A DNA stretch of 53,155 nucleotides, taken from the NCBI GenBank assembly GCA_013815355.1, contig JACDGG010000004.1, positions 1-53,155 of the forward strand, given 5' to 3'. The DNA is from Solirubrobacterales bacterium. GTDB taxonomy: Bacteria; Actinomycetota; Thermoleophilia; Solirubrobacterales; Solirubrobacteraceae. The position numbers and the translations under genes are program-made. Shown here in pieces: positions 9,038 to 18,562 of this stretch (position 1 is its first letter; every line of letters begins with the position of its first letter). The notes under the pieces are model-generated. The model was given only the letters and a program-made list of their open reading frames with translations. It made no database searches and was not told where the DNA came from.

Positions 9038-9114
9038 ACGCGCCTTCGTTGCTTGCCTCTCGCGTCGTTGGCAGCCCTCGGTGCACGAGCGAGACAACTA
9101 CCGGAGATCGGTAG

Positions 9115-10491
9115 CTAAACCCCTGAGACGCGCACCAGCACGACGCCGTCGCTCGGCACCCTGGCAGCGATCGGCCCGCGCGTGGAGCGCGTCCTGTGCG
9201 CCCACACGTCGCGCACGTCGTAGCCTGGAGCAAGCGGCATGCCGATCGCGGTGGCGCTCGTGGAGATCATCATGGGGCCGGCGCCGCGGTTGAGGAGCGC
9301 CACGGCTCGGGAGCCGTCGCGCAGCGCCTTGACCCACACCTGTGCGGCACCGGAGGAGCTGGCGAGCGTCCCCTGAGAGCCCGCGGCATCCTGATCGATC
9401 GCGATCACCTCGCTGTTGCCAACCGCGGTGAGGCTGCTCGCGTCGATCTTGGTCAGATCGTCACTGATCATCAGCGGCGCCGCCAGCATCGACCACATGC
9501 TCAGCTGCGAGCGGAACTGCCTCCCGGACATGCCCTGCCCGGGCGCGAGGTAGTCGGGGTCGTTCCAATGTCCCGGCCCTGCCGCCTGCGGGGCGGCGGC
9601 GTCGGCGTCCATGTTGCGCAGCACATTGGCGAAACTGACGCTGCCGGGACGACCGACATCGATGTCGGTGCGCCAGCTGTTGGCGATGGGAGGCGCGAAG
9701 CTGTAGGAGGCGAACGCCGATTCGCTGAGCGGCGGACGTTCGGGGCCATACTGTTCGGGCTGCTGAAAGTTGCAGACCGAGAGCAGCATCGGCCGGTGCG
9801 CGGCGTTCGCGGCGATCGCCTGGTGAAACGCGCCGTAGACGACAGGCGGGTTCAACCTGTATTCGGTGCCGCCGCAGAAGTCGACCTTTACGGCGTCGAA
9901 GCCCCAGGCCGCGAACCGGTCGGCGTCCTGCTGGTAGTGACCGTAGCTGCCCTGCCCCGCACCACCGCAACCGTTCGGCCCTGCGTCGGTGTAGAGCCCG
10001 ACGAGCAGTCCGGCGGCATGCAGGGTGCGCGTCAACCAGGCGAGGCCATGAGGCCACTGCCGCGCGTCCACTTCGATCTGCCCGCCGGCGTCACGCCTGC
10101 CCTTCCACCAGCCGACGTCGAGCCACACGTAGCGGTAACCGCGGCGCGCGAGCCCGAGCGAGATGAGCCGGCTCGCCTCGGTGAGCACGGTTGCCTCGCT
10201 GTAGCGCCCCCCGAGCGCGAAGTAGGTGTCCCAGCCCATGTAGGGGGTGGCCGCCAGGAGGCGGGCTGGGGCGCCACCCTGCGCCGCGCGCCCTCGCGAG
10301 CCCGTGCGAGCGGAGCGAAGTTGAATCGGCGCGCGCGGGGCCGAGTTCCCCCGCAAGCTCATACGAGCGGGCAAGCGTGTGTGAGCCAGCGCGCGCACTG
10401 GCGCCGCCTGGGCTGGGGAGAACTGTGGCACGGCGAGCGCCACCGCGCAGAGCACCAGGCTCAGGGCGAGTCGCGATCGGCTAGCGCACAC
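9115..10491 (-). CDS. Secreted alpha-galactosidase, glycoside hydrolase family 27
   Basis: This 458-residue GTG-start protein has a signal peptide (LALSLVLCAVALAVPQFSPA). The (beta/alpha)8 GH27 domain begins near residue 80 (TPYMGWDTYFALGG). The catalytic nucleophile is Asp204 in VKVDFCGG and the acid/base is Asp276 in WRTDIDV. Metal- and sugar-contacting elements such as YVWLDVGWW and YTDAG are in place, and the C-terminal antiparallel beta domain is present. It should release terminal alpha-galactose (or alpha-N-acetylgalactosamine or beta-arabinopyranose, other GH27 activities) from polymers outside the cell. The start overlaps the end of the upstream secreted propeller gene by 11 bases, which suggests one transcript and possibly a shared extracellular role. 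Confidence 0.9.
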   Translation of the reverse strand: MCASRSRLALSLVLCAVALAVPQFSPAQAAPVRALAHTRLPARMSLRGNSAPRAPIQLRSARTGSRGRAAQGGAPARLLAATPYMGWDTYFALGGRYSEATVLTEASRLISLGLARRGYRYVWLDVGWWKGRRDAGGQIEVDARQWPHGLAWLTRTLHAAGLLVGLYTDAGPNGCGGAGQGSYGHYQQDADRFAAWGFDAVKVDFCGGTEYRLNPPVVYGAFHQAIAANAAHRPMLLSVCNFQQPEQYGPERPPLSESAFASYSFAPPIANSWRTDIDVGRPGSVSFANVLRNMDADAAAPQAAGPGHWNDPDYLAPGQGMSGRQFRSQLSMWSMLAAPLMISDDLTKIDASSLTAVGNSEVIAIDQDAAGSQGTLASSSGAAQVWVKALRDGSRAVALLNRGAGPMMISTSATAIGMPLAPGYDVRDVWAHRTRSTRGPIAARVPSDGVVLVRVSGV

Positions 10492-12562
10492 GACTCAGAC
10501 CGAGGTTCGCGGCCCTGCGCGCCGTCGCGCCCAGCCTGACCTGCTGGCTGCTGAGCGGCGCCTGGAGCGAGCCGATCACAGTTCCGCTCACGTTGAGCGT
10601 CGCGCTGAAGGAGCCCACGTGTGAGAGCAGGCGTCTGGCCTGAGCGCCGAGCGCGATCCTGAGCGTGGTGTGAGCGCCCTGCGCGAGGCGCAGATCGAGG
10701 TGGGCGAGCACAACCGTGCGCCGCCTCAGGGCCGCCACCCTGCCGTCGAGGTGACGGGCGGCGGCGCGCCCGGCGACGGCCACGACACGGCGCCCGCTGA
10801 GCATCTCGACGGCGCTCAGGCGCACGGACACATGGCAGCCGCTACTGGCCTGCGGCGAGCAGCCGAGCACCAGTTCGAGGCGGTGGTTGCGATAGCGCGC
10901 CCTGCCCACGGTTGTCTCGCTGGCGGAGACTGGCACCCCGCCGACGGGGATTGTGACGAAGCCACTCCTATTCGTCACACTGCCGGCGCCGTCCGTAGCC
11001 GTCACCTGGCACTGCAGATGGTGACCGCTGTCCTGGCCTTTGACCGTGTAGCCGGAGGTCGAGGCTGCGGCGATCGGGATGAGATCGCGCAGCCATGCGT
11101 AGCTGAGCTGCGCCACGGCTTCCGCGGAGACGCCGGGCTGACACCTGAGCGTCTGCCCGACCGCGGGCGTGCCGGCGATCGACGGTCGTGGGCTGACGAG
11201 CGCGAGCTGCCCCGAGACGGCGGTGGTGAACACCTCGTCTGCTCCGGTGCCCCTGCCGACCGGACTGGTGGCGATGAGGCGGTAGTGGTAGGAGGTATTC
11301 GGCTGCAGCCCCGCCAGCTGCGCCGAGACGGCCTGGGGCCCGCCGAGCGGCGCGGGCAGCAGCGAGCAGGGAAGCATGTTGGAGTAGGAGGCGCTCGTGC
11401 CATATTCGAACGTGCAGGCGCCTAGAAGCGCGCTATTGGGATCGACCACGCCGCTGAGCGTGGCCGTCGTGTCGGTGACTTCGGCGGGCGCGAGGGAGGT
11501 GACGTGCGGGGCGGGAACGCGGCCGGCGACGGAGCGCCCGGCGCCGTCGAGCGCCACGCAGAGGCCGCCGCCCAGGCACGACACACCCGCCAGCGCTTGC
11601 GGATCGGCGCGCGATTCACTCCAGGCCGGAACGGAGCTCGCGGGGTCCGAGCTCGCGAAGGCGGCGCCTCGTTCATCCACAGCGACGCACAGCCCGGAGG
11701 ACGCACACGAGACGGCTGTGAGTTGGCCCGTGTCGATGGGGGTGAGACTCCAGGTCGGCGCCGGCGCGACGGGGTTGCGGCTCGCCAGCGCGTTGCCGGC
11801 GCTATCGAGTGCGACGCAGCCGCTCGAGGCCGAGCAGGAGACGGCGAGGAGCGCGCCCGGATCTACCCGCAGCTCGTGCCAGGCGGACGCGCCACGCGTT
11901 GGATCGCTGCTCGCGAGCACGAAGCCTCCATCGTCGACGGCCACGCACAGCGATGTGGACGAGCACGAGACGCCTGTGAGGCGCCGCCCGGGGTCGATGC
12001 TCACGACCGTCCACGCCCCAGACGCGGGGCTCGTACTCGTCAGCACGTTGCCCGCGGCGTCGCTGGCCACGCAGAGCGAGGAGCTCGGACAGGAGACGGC
12101 GGTGAGCGCGGTGCTGCCGTCCACATCCGTCGATGACCAACCGGATACCGCCGGGCTCGGGTTGAAGTAGGCGTGCCCGCCGCTGTCGACTGCCACGCAC
12201 CCCCCACTCGCTGAGCACGACACAGCTTCGAGCGCTCGCCCGGAGGCGATTACCGACCGGCCCCAAGACGGGACAGCCGCGGCTGGGTCCTGCGTGCTGA
12301 GGGCCGCGCCTTCACGGTCGACGGCCACGCACTGCGCTTCGGATGCGCAGGAGATCGCGCTGGGTTCTCCGCCGGCGTCGAAGGCGGCAGGAGAGGACCA
12401 CGTGAGCGCGGGCGCCGCGCCGGCGACAGCCGGGACGAGCACGCAGGCGAGCGTGAGCAACCAACTCGTGGCCCTCAGGACGAGTTGCGCTCGCCGACGA
12501 CGAGCCACCCTGGAGGGCTCGCGGGTGGCTGCTCTCACGTCGATCCGTTCCTCCTGTCTCAA
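10481..12562 (-). CDS. Secreted protein with seven Cys-paired repeats (predicted beta-propeller), FN3 and Ig-like domains
   Basis: The protein has 693 residues with a hydrophobic export segment at about 28-50. From about 65 to 345 there are seven repeats of about 40-46 residues. Each has an L/A-x-x-V-S-C core, five residues between two Cys (SC-x5-CVA), then D-x-x-G and S-x-DP. Seven copies with this strand pattern suggest a seven-bladed propeller with one disulfide per blade. A fibronectin-III-like domain follows (TDTTATLSGVVDPN, TSYHYRLIATS). An Ig-like module comes next (AGTPAVGQTLRC, YAWLRD, LQCQVTATD), then a C-terminal beta domain of about 150 residues. No enzyme motif is visible. It likely binds polysaccharide or surface ligands and is coupled to the GH27 gene downstream. 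Confidence 0.72.
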   Translation of the reverse strand: MRQEERIDVRAATREPSRVARRRRAQLVLRATSWLLTLACVLVPAVAGAAPALTWSSPAAFDAGGEPSAISCASEAQCVAVDREGAALSTQDPAAAVPSWGRSVIASGRALEAVSCSASGGCVAVDSGGHAYFNPSPAVSGWSSTDVDGSTALTAVSCPSSSLCVASDAAGNVLTSTSPASGAWTVVSIDPGRRLTGVSCSSTSLCVAVDDGGFVLASSDPTRGASAWHELRVDPGALLAVSCSASSGCVALDSAGNALASRNPVAPAPTWSLTPIDTGQLTAVSCASSGLCVAVDERGAAFASSDPASSVPAWSESRADPQALAGVSCLGGGLCVALDGAGRSVAGRVPAPHVTSLAPAEVTDTTATLSGVVDPNSALLGACTFEYGTSASYSNMLPCSLLPAPLGGPQAVSAQLAGLQPNTSYHYRLIATSPVGRGTGADEVFTTAVSGQLALVSPRPSIAGTPAVGQTLRCQPGVSAEAVAQLSYAWLRDLIPIAAASTSGYTVKGQDSGHHLQCQVTATDGAGSVTNRSGFVTIPVGGVPVSASETTVGRARYRNHRLELVLGCSPQASSGCHVSVRLSAVEMLSGRRVVAVAGRAAARHLDGRVAALRRRTVVLAHLDLRLAQGAHTTLRIALGAQARRLLSHVGSFSATLNVSGTVIGSLQAPLSSQQVRLGATARRAANLGLSRVR

Positions 12563-12587
12563 GCTCCGGCCGGTCGGTCCCTTCTAG

Positions 12588-12923
12588 ACCAGGCAACACG
12601 CCGAGGGGCGCGGTGTTGCGAGTCTCTCAGAGCTAGCTTCGCTCATCAGCGCGGGCACGCAACTCCGAGGCGGTCGTCGGGTGAAGGGCAAGTGTGTTGC
12701 GCCCACGCATCGCAACCACCATGCGCACCGCTGCCACAGGACCGTAAAGCTCGGCGTGGTTTCGCTGGCGGCACACGCGGGGATCAACCACGTAGCCTTC
12801 CAGGGACGCATATCGTCCTCGCTGCGGCTGCGTCCGGGGTCCTACACGGTGACGATCAGCGCCATCAACGCGACGGGCCAGCGCTCGGGTATCCAGCGCC
12901 TCGCGTTCACGATCGTGCGTTAG
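12588..12923 (+). pseudogene. Orphan C-terminal fragment of a secreted Ig-like protein
   Basis: The frame is open from 12588 to the stop at 12923; a GTG at 12681 could start an 80-residue product. The encoded segment contains KGKCVAP, a HRC motif, then GINHVAFQGRIS, LRPGSYTVTISAINATG and LAFTIV. This is the typical last domain of long exported proteins in this group, where a Cys pair precedes a beta-sandwich ending in FTIV. There is no signal peptide and no upstream domain, and the 5' side runs into the leftward propeller gene. It is best read as the surviving 3' end of a larger gene. An independent small gene is possible but less likely. Confidence 0.45.
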
Positions 12924-13124
12924 GTCGCGTCGGGGGGCCGTGCGGGCCGCATACCACCCGGCGGAGCATCGCTCGGGGACCGAGGAGCCGAATCGGGCGC
13001 GCCGGTAGGCCCTTCCAATAAGCGCGGCGCGTCCCTATCATGGTTCGCTCGCCGGACTGCCGGGGGCCTCGAATGGGGAGGTGCCCGCAAGGTAGTCCAT
13101 TCCACGGATGGGATAGGAACCACT

Positions 13125-16100
13125 TTGAGAACTGCAGCGCTCCGCGCCGACCGCGTCGGCCACCGAGCCACGCTCGTGGTCGGCCTCGCCGTGCTCGCTG
13201 TGCTCCTCGGCGGACCGGTCGCGAGCGCCGCCGCGTCGATCTCGATCGAAAGCGCGCCGGGCACCTACACGCGCGACAGCACCCCATCGTTCGCCGGCGG
13301 CACGAGCGACCCTCTCGACGAAGTCACGCTCGATGTCTACGAAGGCTCATCAGCCGGGGGCGCCGTCGCCGAGTCGCAGGGCACGCTCCCGGTGGGCGAA
13401 GGATGGAGCCTCACGCTCAATTCGAGCCTCAGCGATGGCACCTACACCGCCGTGGCGAGTCAGCCCGAACTCGCCGGCCTCGGCGGAACGTCTGAAAGCC
13501 CACCCGTGACCTTCACCGTCGACACCGTCGGACCGACGGTCTCGCTCGATGCGATCGCCTCACCGAGCAACGACAACACCCCGACGCTGAGCGGTGCCGC
13601 GGGCACGGCGCCCGGCGATCACACGAACGTGGAGGTCGAGATCCTGCAAGGCGCCAACGTAATCGTCGCGACAGAAGTGGCCCAGAGCGGTGGACGCTGG
13701 TCATACACCCCGCCCGCGCTGCCGGACGGCAGCTACACGGCAAGAGCCTCTCAGAGCGACGACGCGGGCAACCCGCCGGGCACGAGCGGACCCATCTCCT
13801 TCACGATCGACACGAGCTCACCGACCGTGACCCTGCAGCAACCCCCCTCCCCCAGCAGCGACACGACACCCTCATTCTCCGGCACGGCCACCGACACGAC
13901 CAACGTGGAGATCGACATCCACGAAGGCACGAGCGCCAGCGGACCGGTCGTCGCGACCGCGGGCGCGACGGGCACCGGCGGCGGCTGGACCTCGGGCCAG
14001 GCCTCGCCGGCACTTGCCAGCGGGCGCTACACCGCCGTCGCTACGCAGGAAAGCTCGCTCGGCAACCCACCGGGCACGAGCGCGCCGGTCTCCTTCACGA
14101 TCGACACCAGCTCGCCGGTGGTGACGCTGAGCCAGCCCCCGACTCCATCCAACGACGCAACGCCGACGTTCAGCGGCACCGCCAGCGACACAGGCGCGGT
14201 CGTCGTGCACATCTTCAACGCGAGCCACAGCGAAGTCGAGAGCACGAGCACGTCGCCGAGTGGCGGACTGTGGAGCACGAGCGGCGAGGGCGCGCTGGCC
14301 AGCGGCACCTACTCGGCGACCGCCACCCAGCAGAGCTCGCTCGGCAACCCGGCGGGCACCAGCAACACGGTCACCTTCAGGATCGAAACGAACCCGCCGC
14401 AAGTGACGCTCGACGCGCCCGCGGGTCGCTCCAATGTTACGACGCCGTCGTTCACTGGTACCGCGAGCGACGACACGCAGGTGATCGTCCAGATCTACAG
14501 GGGCGCGCGCGCCGAAGGCAGCGTCGTCTCCTCGGCGAGCGCCGCCGGCACGAACGCCGGTTGGAGCTCGGGCGCGGCGAGCCCGGCGCTGAGCAGCGGC
14601 CAGTACACAGCCGTCGCGAGCCAGGCGAGTTCGCTCGGCAACGGCACCGGTCGCAGTGCGCCTGTCACCTTCGAAGTCGACACGAGCTCGCCCTCGGTGA
14701 CACTGAACCGGCCGGCAACGCCGTCGAACAACACGACGCCCAGCTTCAGCGGGACCGCGAGCGACACCACGACGGTCACCGTGCGCATCTACAAAGGCGC
14801 CAAAGCGGAAGGAAGCCCCGTCTCGAGTGCCACCGCCAGCGGCGCGAACTGGAACTCGACCGCCGCGAACCCCGCGCTCGCGAGCGGACAGTACACGGCC
14901 GTCGCGAGCCAGGCCAGCTCGCTCAGTAACGGCGCCGGTTCGAGCGCACCGGTCACCTTCACGATCAACACCTCCTCGCCGAGCGTGACGTTGAAAGCGC
15001 CTCAGTCCCCGTCCAACAACACGACGCCGAGCTTTACAGGCAGCGCAACCGACACCACGACCGTCACGATCCGGATCTACGCAGGCACCAAAGCGGAAGG
15101 AAGCCCGGTCTCCAGCGCCACCGCGGCGGGCACCGCGGGCGCGTGGAGCTCGAGCGCAGCGAGCCCGGCGCTCGCGAGCGGGCAGTACACTGCCGTCGCG
15201 AGTCAGCCGAGCTCGCTCGGAAACCCGGACGGGACGAGCGCGCCCGTCGGCTTCGTTCTCGACACCTCCTCCCCGACGGTCACGCTCGCCCAGCCCCCGA
15301 CACCGTCGAATCACCGAACGCCCACGTTCACGGGGAGCGCGAGCGGCAAACTGCCGGTGACGATCAGGATCTACGCCGGCACGGACACGAGCGGAGCCGA
15401 ACTCTCGAGCGCGACGGCGACGGGCACGGGTGGCGCGTGGACCTCTGGCGCCGCCAGCCCGGCGCTGGCAGTGGGGACGCACACCTACACGGCCGTCGCC
15501 TCACAGGCAAGCGCGCTCGGCAACCCCCCCGGCGCGAGCGCCCCCGTGACGTTCACCGTCGACACGACGCCGCCGCAGGTGACGCTGAGCCAGCCGGCGC
15601 CGCTGTCGAACGACACGAGGCCCTCGTTCACGGGCACCGGCAGCGACACGTCGCAGATCACCGTGAAGATCTACGCGGGCGCCAGGGCCGAAGGAAGCGT
15701 CGTCGCAACGGCGAGCGCCGGCGGCACGGGCGGCGCGTGGAGCTCCACCGAAGCCATCCCCGCGCTCGGCGGCAAACGCCAGCGCTACACCGCGGTGGCC
15801 GTACAGCCGAGCTCGATCGGCAATGCACCCGGAATGAGCAACGCCGTGACCTTCGTCGTCGACACCGCCGCGCCAACGCTGACACTCGACGCGCCGCGCG
15901 CGCATTCCAACAGCGCGACACCCAGCTTCAGCGGTACGAGTGACGAATCGACTGCCGTGACCGTCGACGTCTATGCCGGCTCAAGCGTCGGCGGAACGCC
16001 CGTGGCGAGTGCGACGGCGGCGGTGTCCGGCGGCTCGTGGCGTACCGCGGTCTCCCCCGCGCTGGCAGACGGGCGTTACACGGTGGCGGCGAAGCAGACA

Positions 16101-17126
16101 AGCCACGCGGGCAACAGCGAAGCCGAAACGGCGCCCGCGAGCGTCACGATCGACACCGTCGCACCCCAGATCACGCTGCTCGAACCGGCTGATGGCAGCG
16201 CGGGTCAGGGCGACTCGCAGGTCGTTCGGGGAACCGGCGGACTTGCCGGCGGAGACCTCACGGCGGTGACGGTGCAGCTGTTCTCGGGGTCATCGGTAGG
16301 CCCCGGGCAGGCGCCGGTTCAGAGCATCGTCGTGAACGCCGCGGGCGGCGCCTTCTCGACGACGTTCGCTGGTCTCGCGCCGGGCGCATACACGGTGCGA
16401 GCACTCCAGAGCGATGAAGCAGGCAACCTCGGCGTCAGCAGCGCGGGCAGCTTCACGCTTGGCGTCGCCGGCCCGGCCCCCACCCCATCGGGTCCGAGCG
16501 CCTCGTTCTCGTGGTTTCCACCCAACCCAAACGTGGGCGAAACCGTCTCGCTCGTCTCCAGCTCGAGCGACGAGGCCAGCCCGCTCGTCGGCTTCGCGTG
16601 GGACACGGCGGGCGTGGGCGCGTTCGCGAGCGCCGGGGCGAGCATCGACACAACCTTTGCGACCGCGGGCCAGCACCTCGTGCAGTTGCGCGTGACCGAC
16701 GCTGCCGGGCGCTCGAGCGTGGCGAGCAACACCATCGCCGTCAGCCCGCTCGCGCTGCCGCTGATGCAGCCGTTCCCGATTGTGCGCATCACGAGCCTCA
16801 AAAACCCGCGCGGCGTGCGCCTGCGGCTGCTGAGCGTGCTGGCACCGGCCGGCGCGCAGATCACGATCAGCTGTACCGGACGCGCCTGCCCGGTTCGCTC
16901 GCAGAGCCACCTGGCGGCCGTGCGCCACTCGCGCGCCACGTTCGTCGAGTTCCGCCGCTTCGAGCGAGCGCTGCGCGCCGGCGTCGTGATCCAGATTCGG
17001 GTGACGAAGGCAGGCGTGACCGGCAAGTACACGCGACTGGTCGTTCGCCGCGGCAAGCGGCCCGTGCGCCTCGACGCGTGCCTGGCTGGCCTCGTGACGC
17101 AGCCGAGCGGGTGTCCGAGCGCATGA
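13125..17126 (+). CDS. Large exported protein: eleven Ig-like repeats, PKD-like domain, conserved C-terminal tail
   Basis: The TTG start is supported by ATAGGAA seven bases upstream. The protein has 1333 residues with a signal segment (VVGLAVLAVLLGGPVASAA). Residues about 38-1115 hold eleven Ig-like repeats of roughly 95-105 residues. Each opens with a TSSPTVTL-like strand and S-N-x-T-P-T/S-F-x-G-T-A and ends with Y-T-A-V-A-x-Q, G-N-x-x-G-x-S and V-T-F-x-V-D. Then comes a PKD-like domain (ASFSWFPPNPNVGETVSLVS) and a tail of about 130 residues (LPLMQPFPIVRI, two Cys, GKYTRLVVRRGK, final Cys). There is no sortase motif. It is probably a surface or secreted adhesin-like fibre. Its stop overlaps the next gene, a short paralog with the same ending. 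Confidence 0.8.
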   Translation: MRTAALRADRVGHRATLVVGLAVLAVLLGGPVASAAASISIESAPGTYTRDSTPSFAGGTSDPLDEVTLDVYEGSSAGGAVAESQGTLPVGEGWSLTLNSSLSDGTYTAVASQPELAGLGGTSESPPVTFTVDTVGPTVSLDAIASPSNDNTPTLSGAAGTAPGDHTNVEVEILQGANVIVATEVAQSGGRWSYTPPALPDGSYTARASQSDDAGNPPGTSGPISFTIDTSSPTVTLQQPPSPSSDTTPSFSGTATDTTNVEIDIHEGTSASGPVVATAGATGTGGGWTSGQASPALASGRYTAVATQESSLGNPPGTSAPVSFTIDTSSPVVTLSQPPTPSNDATPTFSGTASDTGAVVVHIFNASHSEVESTSTSPSGGLWSTSGEGALASGTYSATATQQSSLGNPAGTSNTVTFRIETNPPQVTLDAPAGRSNVTTPSFTGTASDDTQVIVQIYRGARAEGSVVSSASAAGTNAGWSSGAASPALSSGQYTAVASQASSLGNGTGRSAPVTFEVDTSSPSVTLNRPATPSNNTTPSFSGTASDTTTVTVRIYKGAKAEGSPVSSATASGANWNSTAANPALASGQYTAVASQASSLSNGAGSSAPVTFTINTSSPSVTLKAPQSPSNNTTPSFTGSATDTTTVTIRIYAGTKAEGSPVSSATAAGTAGAWSSSAASPALASGQYTAVASQPSSLGNPDGTSAPVGFVLDTSSPTVTLAQPPTPSNHRTPTFTGSASGKLPVTIRIYAGTDTSGAELSSATATGTGGAWTSGAASPALAVGTHTYTAVASQASALGNPPGASAPVTFTVDTTPPQVTLSQPAPLSNDTRPSFTGTGSDTSQITVKIYAGARAEGSVVATASAGGTGGAWSSTEAIPALGGKRQRYTAVAVQPSSIGNAPGMSNAVTFVVDTAAPTLTLDAPRAHSNSATPSFSGTSDESTAVTVDVYAGSSVGGTPVASATAAVSGGSWRTAVSPALADGRYTVAAKQTSHAGNSEAETAPASVTIDTVAPQITLLEPADGSAGQGDSQVVRGTGGLAGGDLTAVTVQLFSGSSVGPGQAPVQSIVVNAAGGAFSTTFAGLAPGAYTVRALQSDEAGNLGVSSAGSFTLGVAGPAPTPSGPSASFSWFPPNPNVGETVSLVSSSSDEASPLVGFAWDTAGVGAFASAGASIDTTFATAGQHLVQLRVTDAAGRSSVASNTIAVSPLALPLMQPFPIVRITSLKNPRGVRLRLLSVLAPAGAQITISCTGRACPVRSQSHLAAVRHSRATFVEFRRFERALRAGVVIQIRVTKAGVTGKYTRLVVRRGKRPVRLDACLAGLVTQPSGCPSA
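13236..16470 (+). repeat. Eleven tandem coding repeats of about 300 bp
   Basis: The DNA encoding the Ig-like domains repeats about every 290-310 bases. Units in the middle (about 14.4-15.5 kb) are nearly the same at key positions, such as SNNTTPSF, IYxGxKAEGSPVSSATA and SGQYTAVASQxSSL, while the first and last units are more diverged. This suggests recent expansion by unequal recombination in the centre of the array. Confidence 0.8.
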
Positions 17127-18562
17127 GCATCGCTGCCGGCGATCGTTCAGCGAACCAGGGCGCCCCGCGCCTGCCCGCGACGGCGCGCGCAACTCGCCTC
17201 GGTCTGCCGGTCGCGGTGGCCCTCGTGACGGCGCTGCTGGCCGTGACGCTCGCCGCCAGCGCCGCCGCGGCCCCGGCCGGCCCCACGATCACGCGTCCAG
17301 CCGCGGGCTCTACGCTCAACGACCCGACGCCCCGCTTCGTGGTCAACACCTACACCGAACCAGACGAAACCTTCCTCGGCCGCGTTGTCCTGGACATCTA
17401 CGCGGGTAGCACGGTCACCTCCGACCCGGTGGAACGGCTCGAAACGAGCGACGAATTCGAAGGCTCCACGTGGAGCCTGGTGACCAAGAAACCGCTGGCC
17501 TCCGGCGTCTATACGGCGATCGCCGAACAGCGCGACGTGCTCGGGCTGAGTGCCCGAACGGGCAAGCCCGTCAGCTTTGCGATCGACCTTGCGCCGCCCG
17601 CTCCGACACTGAGCTCGCCGCTCACCGGCAGCTCCTCGTCGAGCTCATCACAGACGGTCGCTGGCACGGCGGGAGGCGAACCGGGCGATCTGCCGCAGAT
17701 AACCGTGGAGCTGTATGCGGGCGCCGCGCTGGAAGGTCAGGCCCCGCTCGAGTCTCTTAGCGTGCTCAGCAGCGGCGGGGTTTGGTCGGGGACGTTTGGC
17801 GGTCTCACGCCAGGCACGTACACAACGCGCGCCGTACAGGCCGATGAAGCGGGCAACCTCGGTTTCAGCGCATCGGCGACGTTCACGCTCGCCCCGCCGT
17901 CGGCGCCCGCGCATCCGCCGCCTACGGCCGCGTTCCAGTGGTTCCCCAGCACGCCGCGCGTCGCGCACGCCGTGACGTTCGTGTCCAGCTCGACCGACAC
18001 CGCCAGCCCGATCACCGGCGTTGAATGGTCGCTCGCGGCGAGCGGGTCGTTCAAGGCGGGCAAGGCGCAGCTGAGCGTTACGTTCACGACGCCTGGCGTC
18101 CACACGGTGCGCCTGCGCGTGATCGCCGCGGATGGTCTCTCGAGCATCGCGACACACACCATCCGGGTGGTTCGCTCCCCGCTGACGCTGATGCAGCCGT
18201 TCCCCGTCGTGCGCATCGCGGGCTCACTCACACACGCGGGCGTGAGGCTTGGACTGCTGAGCGCGCAGGCACCGATCGGCGCCCGCGTGCAGGTGACGTG
18301 CCGCGGAGCCGGCTGCCCGACCTCCTCGGAAACGCGGATCGCGACAACGAGCGCGAAGCGTCACAGCGCGACCATGCTGATCGCCTTCCGACGCTTCCAG
18401 CGGACCCTCGGCGCCGGCGTGATACTCGAGATCCGTGTTTCCAAGGCCGGACGCATCGGCAAGTACACGCGCTTTGCGATCCGTCGCGGCAAGGTGCCCC
18501 AGCGCATCGACAGCTGCCTCGGCCCCGCCGGTGCAAAGCCCGTAACGTGCCCATCCTCGTGA
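17123..18562 (+). CDS. Short paralog of the Ig-repeat surface protein
   Basis: The ATG at 17123 overlaps the upstream TGA (ATGA), the classic coupling arrangement. Long upstream open sequence in this frame is only the shadow of the previous gene. The product has 479 residues: an N-terminal signal (GLPVAVALVTALLAVTLAAS), two Ig-like repeats (about 55-270), a PKD-like domain (TAAFQWFPSTPRVAHAVTFV) and the same tail as its neighbour (LTLMQPFPVVRIAG, Cys pair, GKYTRFAIRRGK, Cys, TCPSS). It looks like a duplication with loss or non-expansion of the repeat array. The pair is probably made together and displayed or secreted together. Function is unknown. Confidence 0.8.
   Translation: MSIAAGDRSANQGAPRLPATARATRLGLPVAVALVTALLAVTLAASAAAAPAGPTITRPAAGSTLNDPTPRFVVNTYTEPDETFLGRVVLDIYAGSTVTSDPVERLETSDEFEGSTWSLVTKKPLASGVYTAIAEQRDVLGLSARTGKPVSFAIDLAPPAPTLSSPLTGSSSSSSSQTVAGTAGGEPGDLPQITVELYAGAALEGQAPLESLSVLSSGGVWSGTFGGLTPGTYTTRAVQADEAGNLGFSASATFTLAPPSAPAHPPPTAAFQWFPSTPRVAHAVTFVSSSTDTASPITGVEWSLAASGSFKAGKAQLSVTFTTPGVHTVRLRVIAADGLSSIATHTIRVVRSPLTLMQPFPVVRIAGSLTHAGVRLGLLSAQAPIGARVQVTCRGAGCPTSSETRIATTSAKRHSATMLIAFRRFQRTLGAGVILEIRVSKAGRIGKYTRFAIRRGKVPQRIDSCLGPAGAKPVTCPSS

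Noticed and set aside
9196-10539. Long plus-strand open frame antisense to the GH27 gene
   Set aside because: The minus-strand frame has catalytic motifs and a signal peptide; the plus-strand frame is a low-complexity Arg/Gly shadow.
13872-15482. Long minus-strand open frame across the Ig-repeat gene
   Set aside because: It is Arg/Ala/Gly-rich, follows the repeat period of the sense gene and has no domain; it is an antisense shadow in GC-rich repeats.
13236-16470. Could the periodic repeats be a CRISPR array?
   Set aside because: The period is about 300 bases, units are coding and have no short identical repeats with unique spacers; no cas gene is present in the window.
16511-17122. Upstream in-frame extension of the short Ig-paralog gene
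   Set aside because: The extension overlaps the end of the 1333-residue protein and is Arg-rich; the ATG at 17123 gives a proper signal peptide and ATGA overlap.
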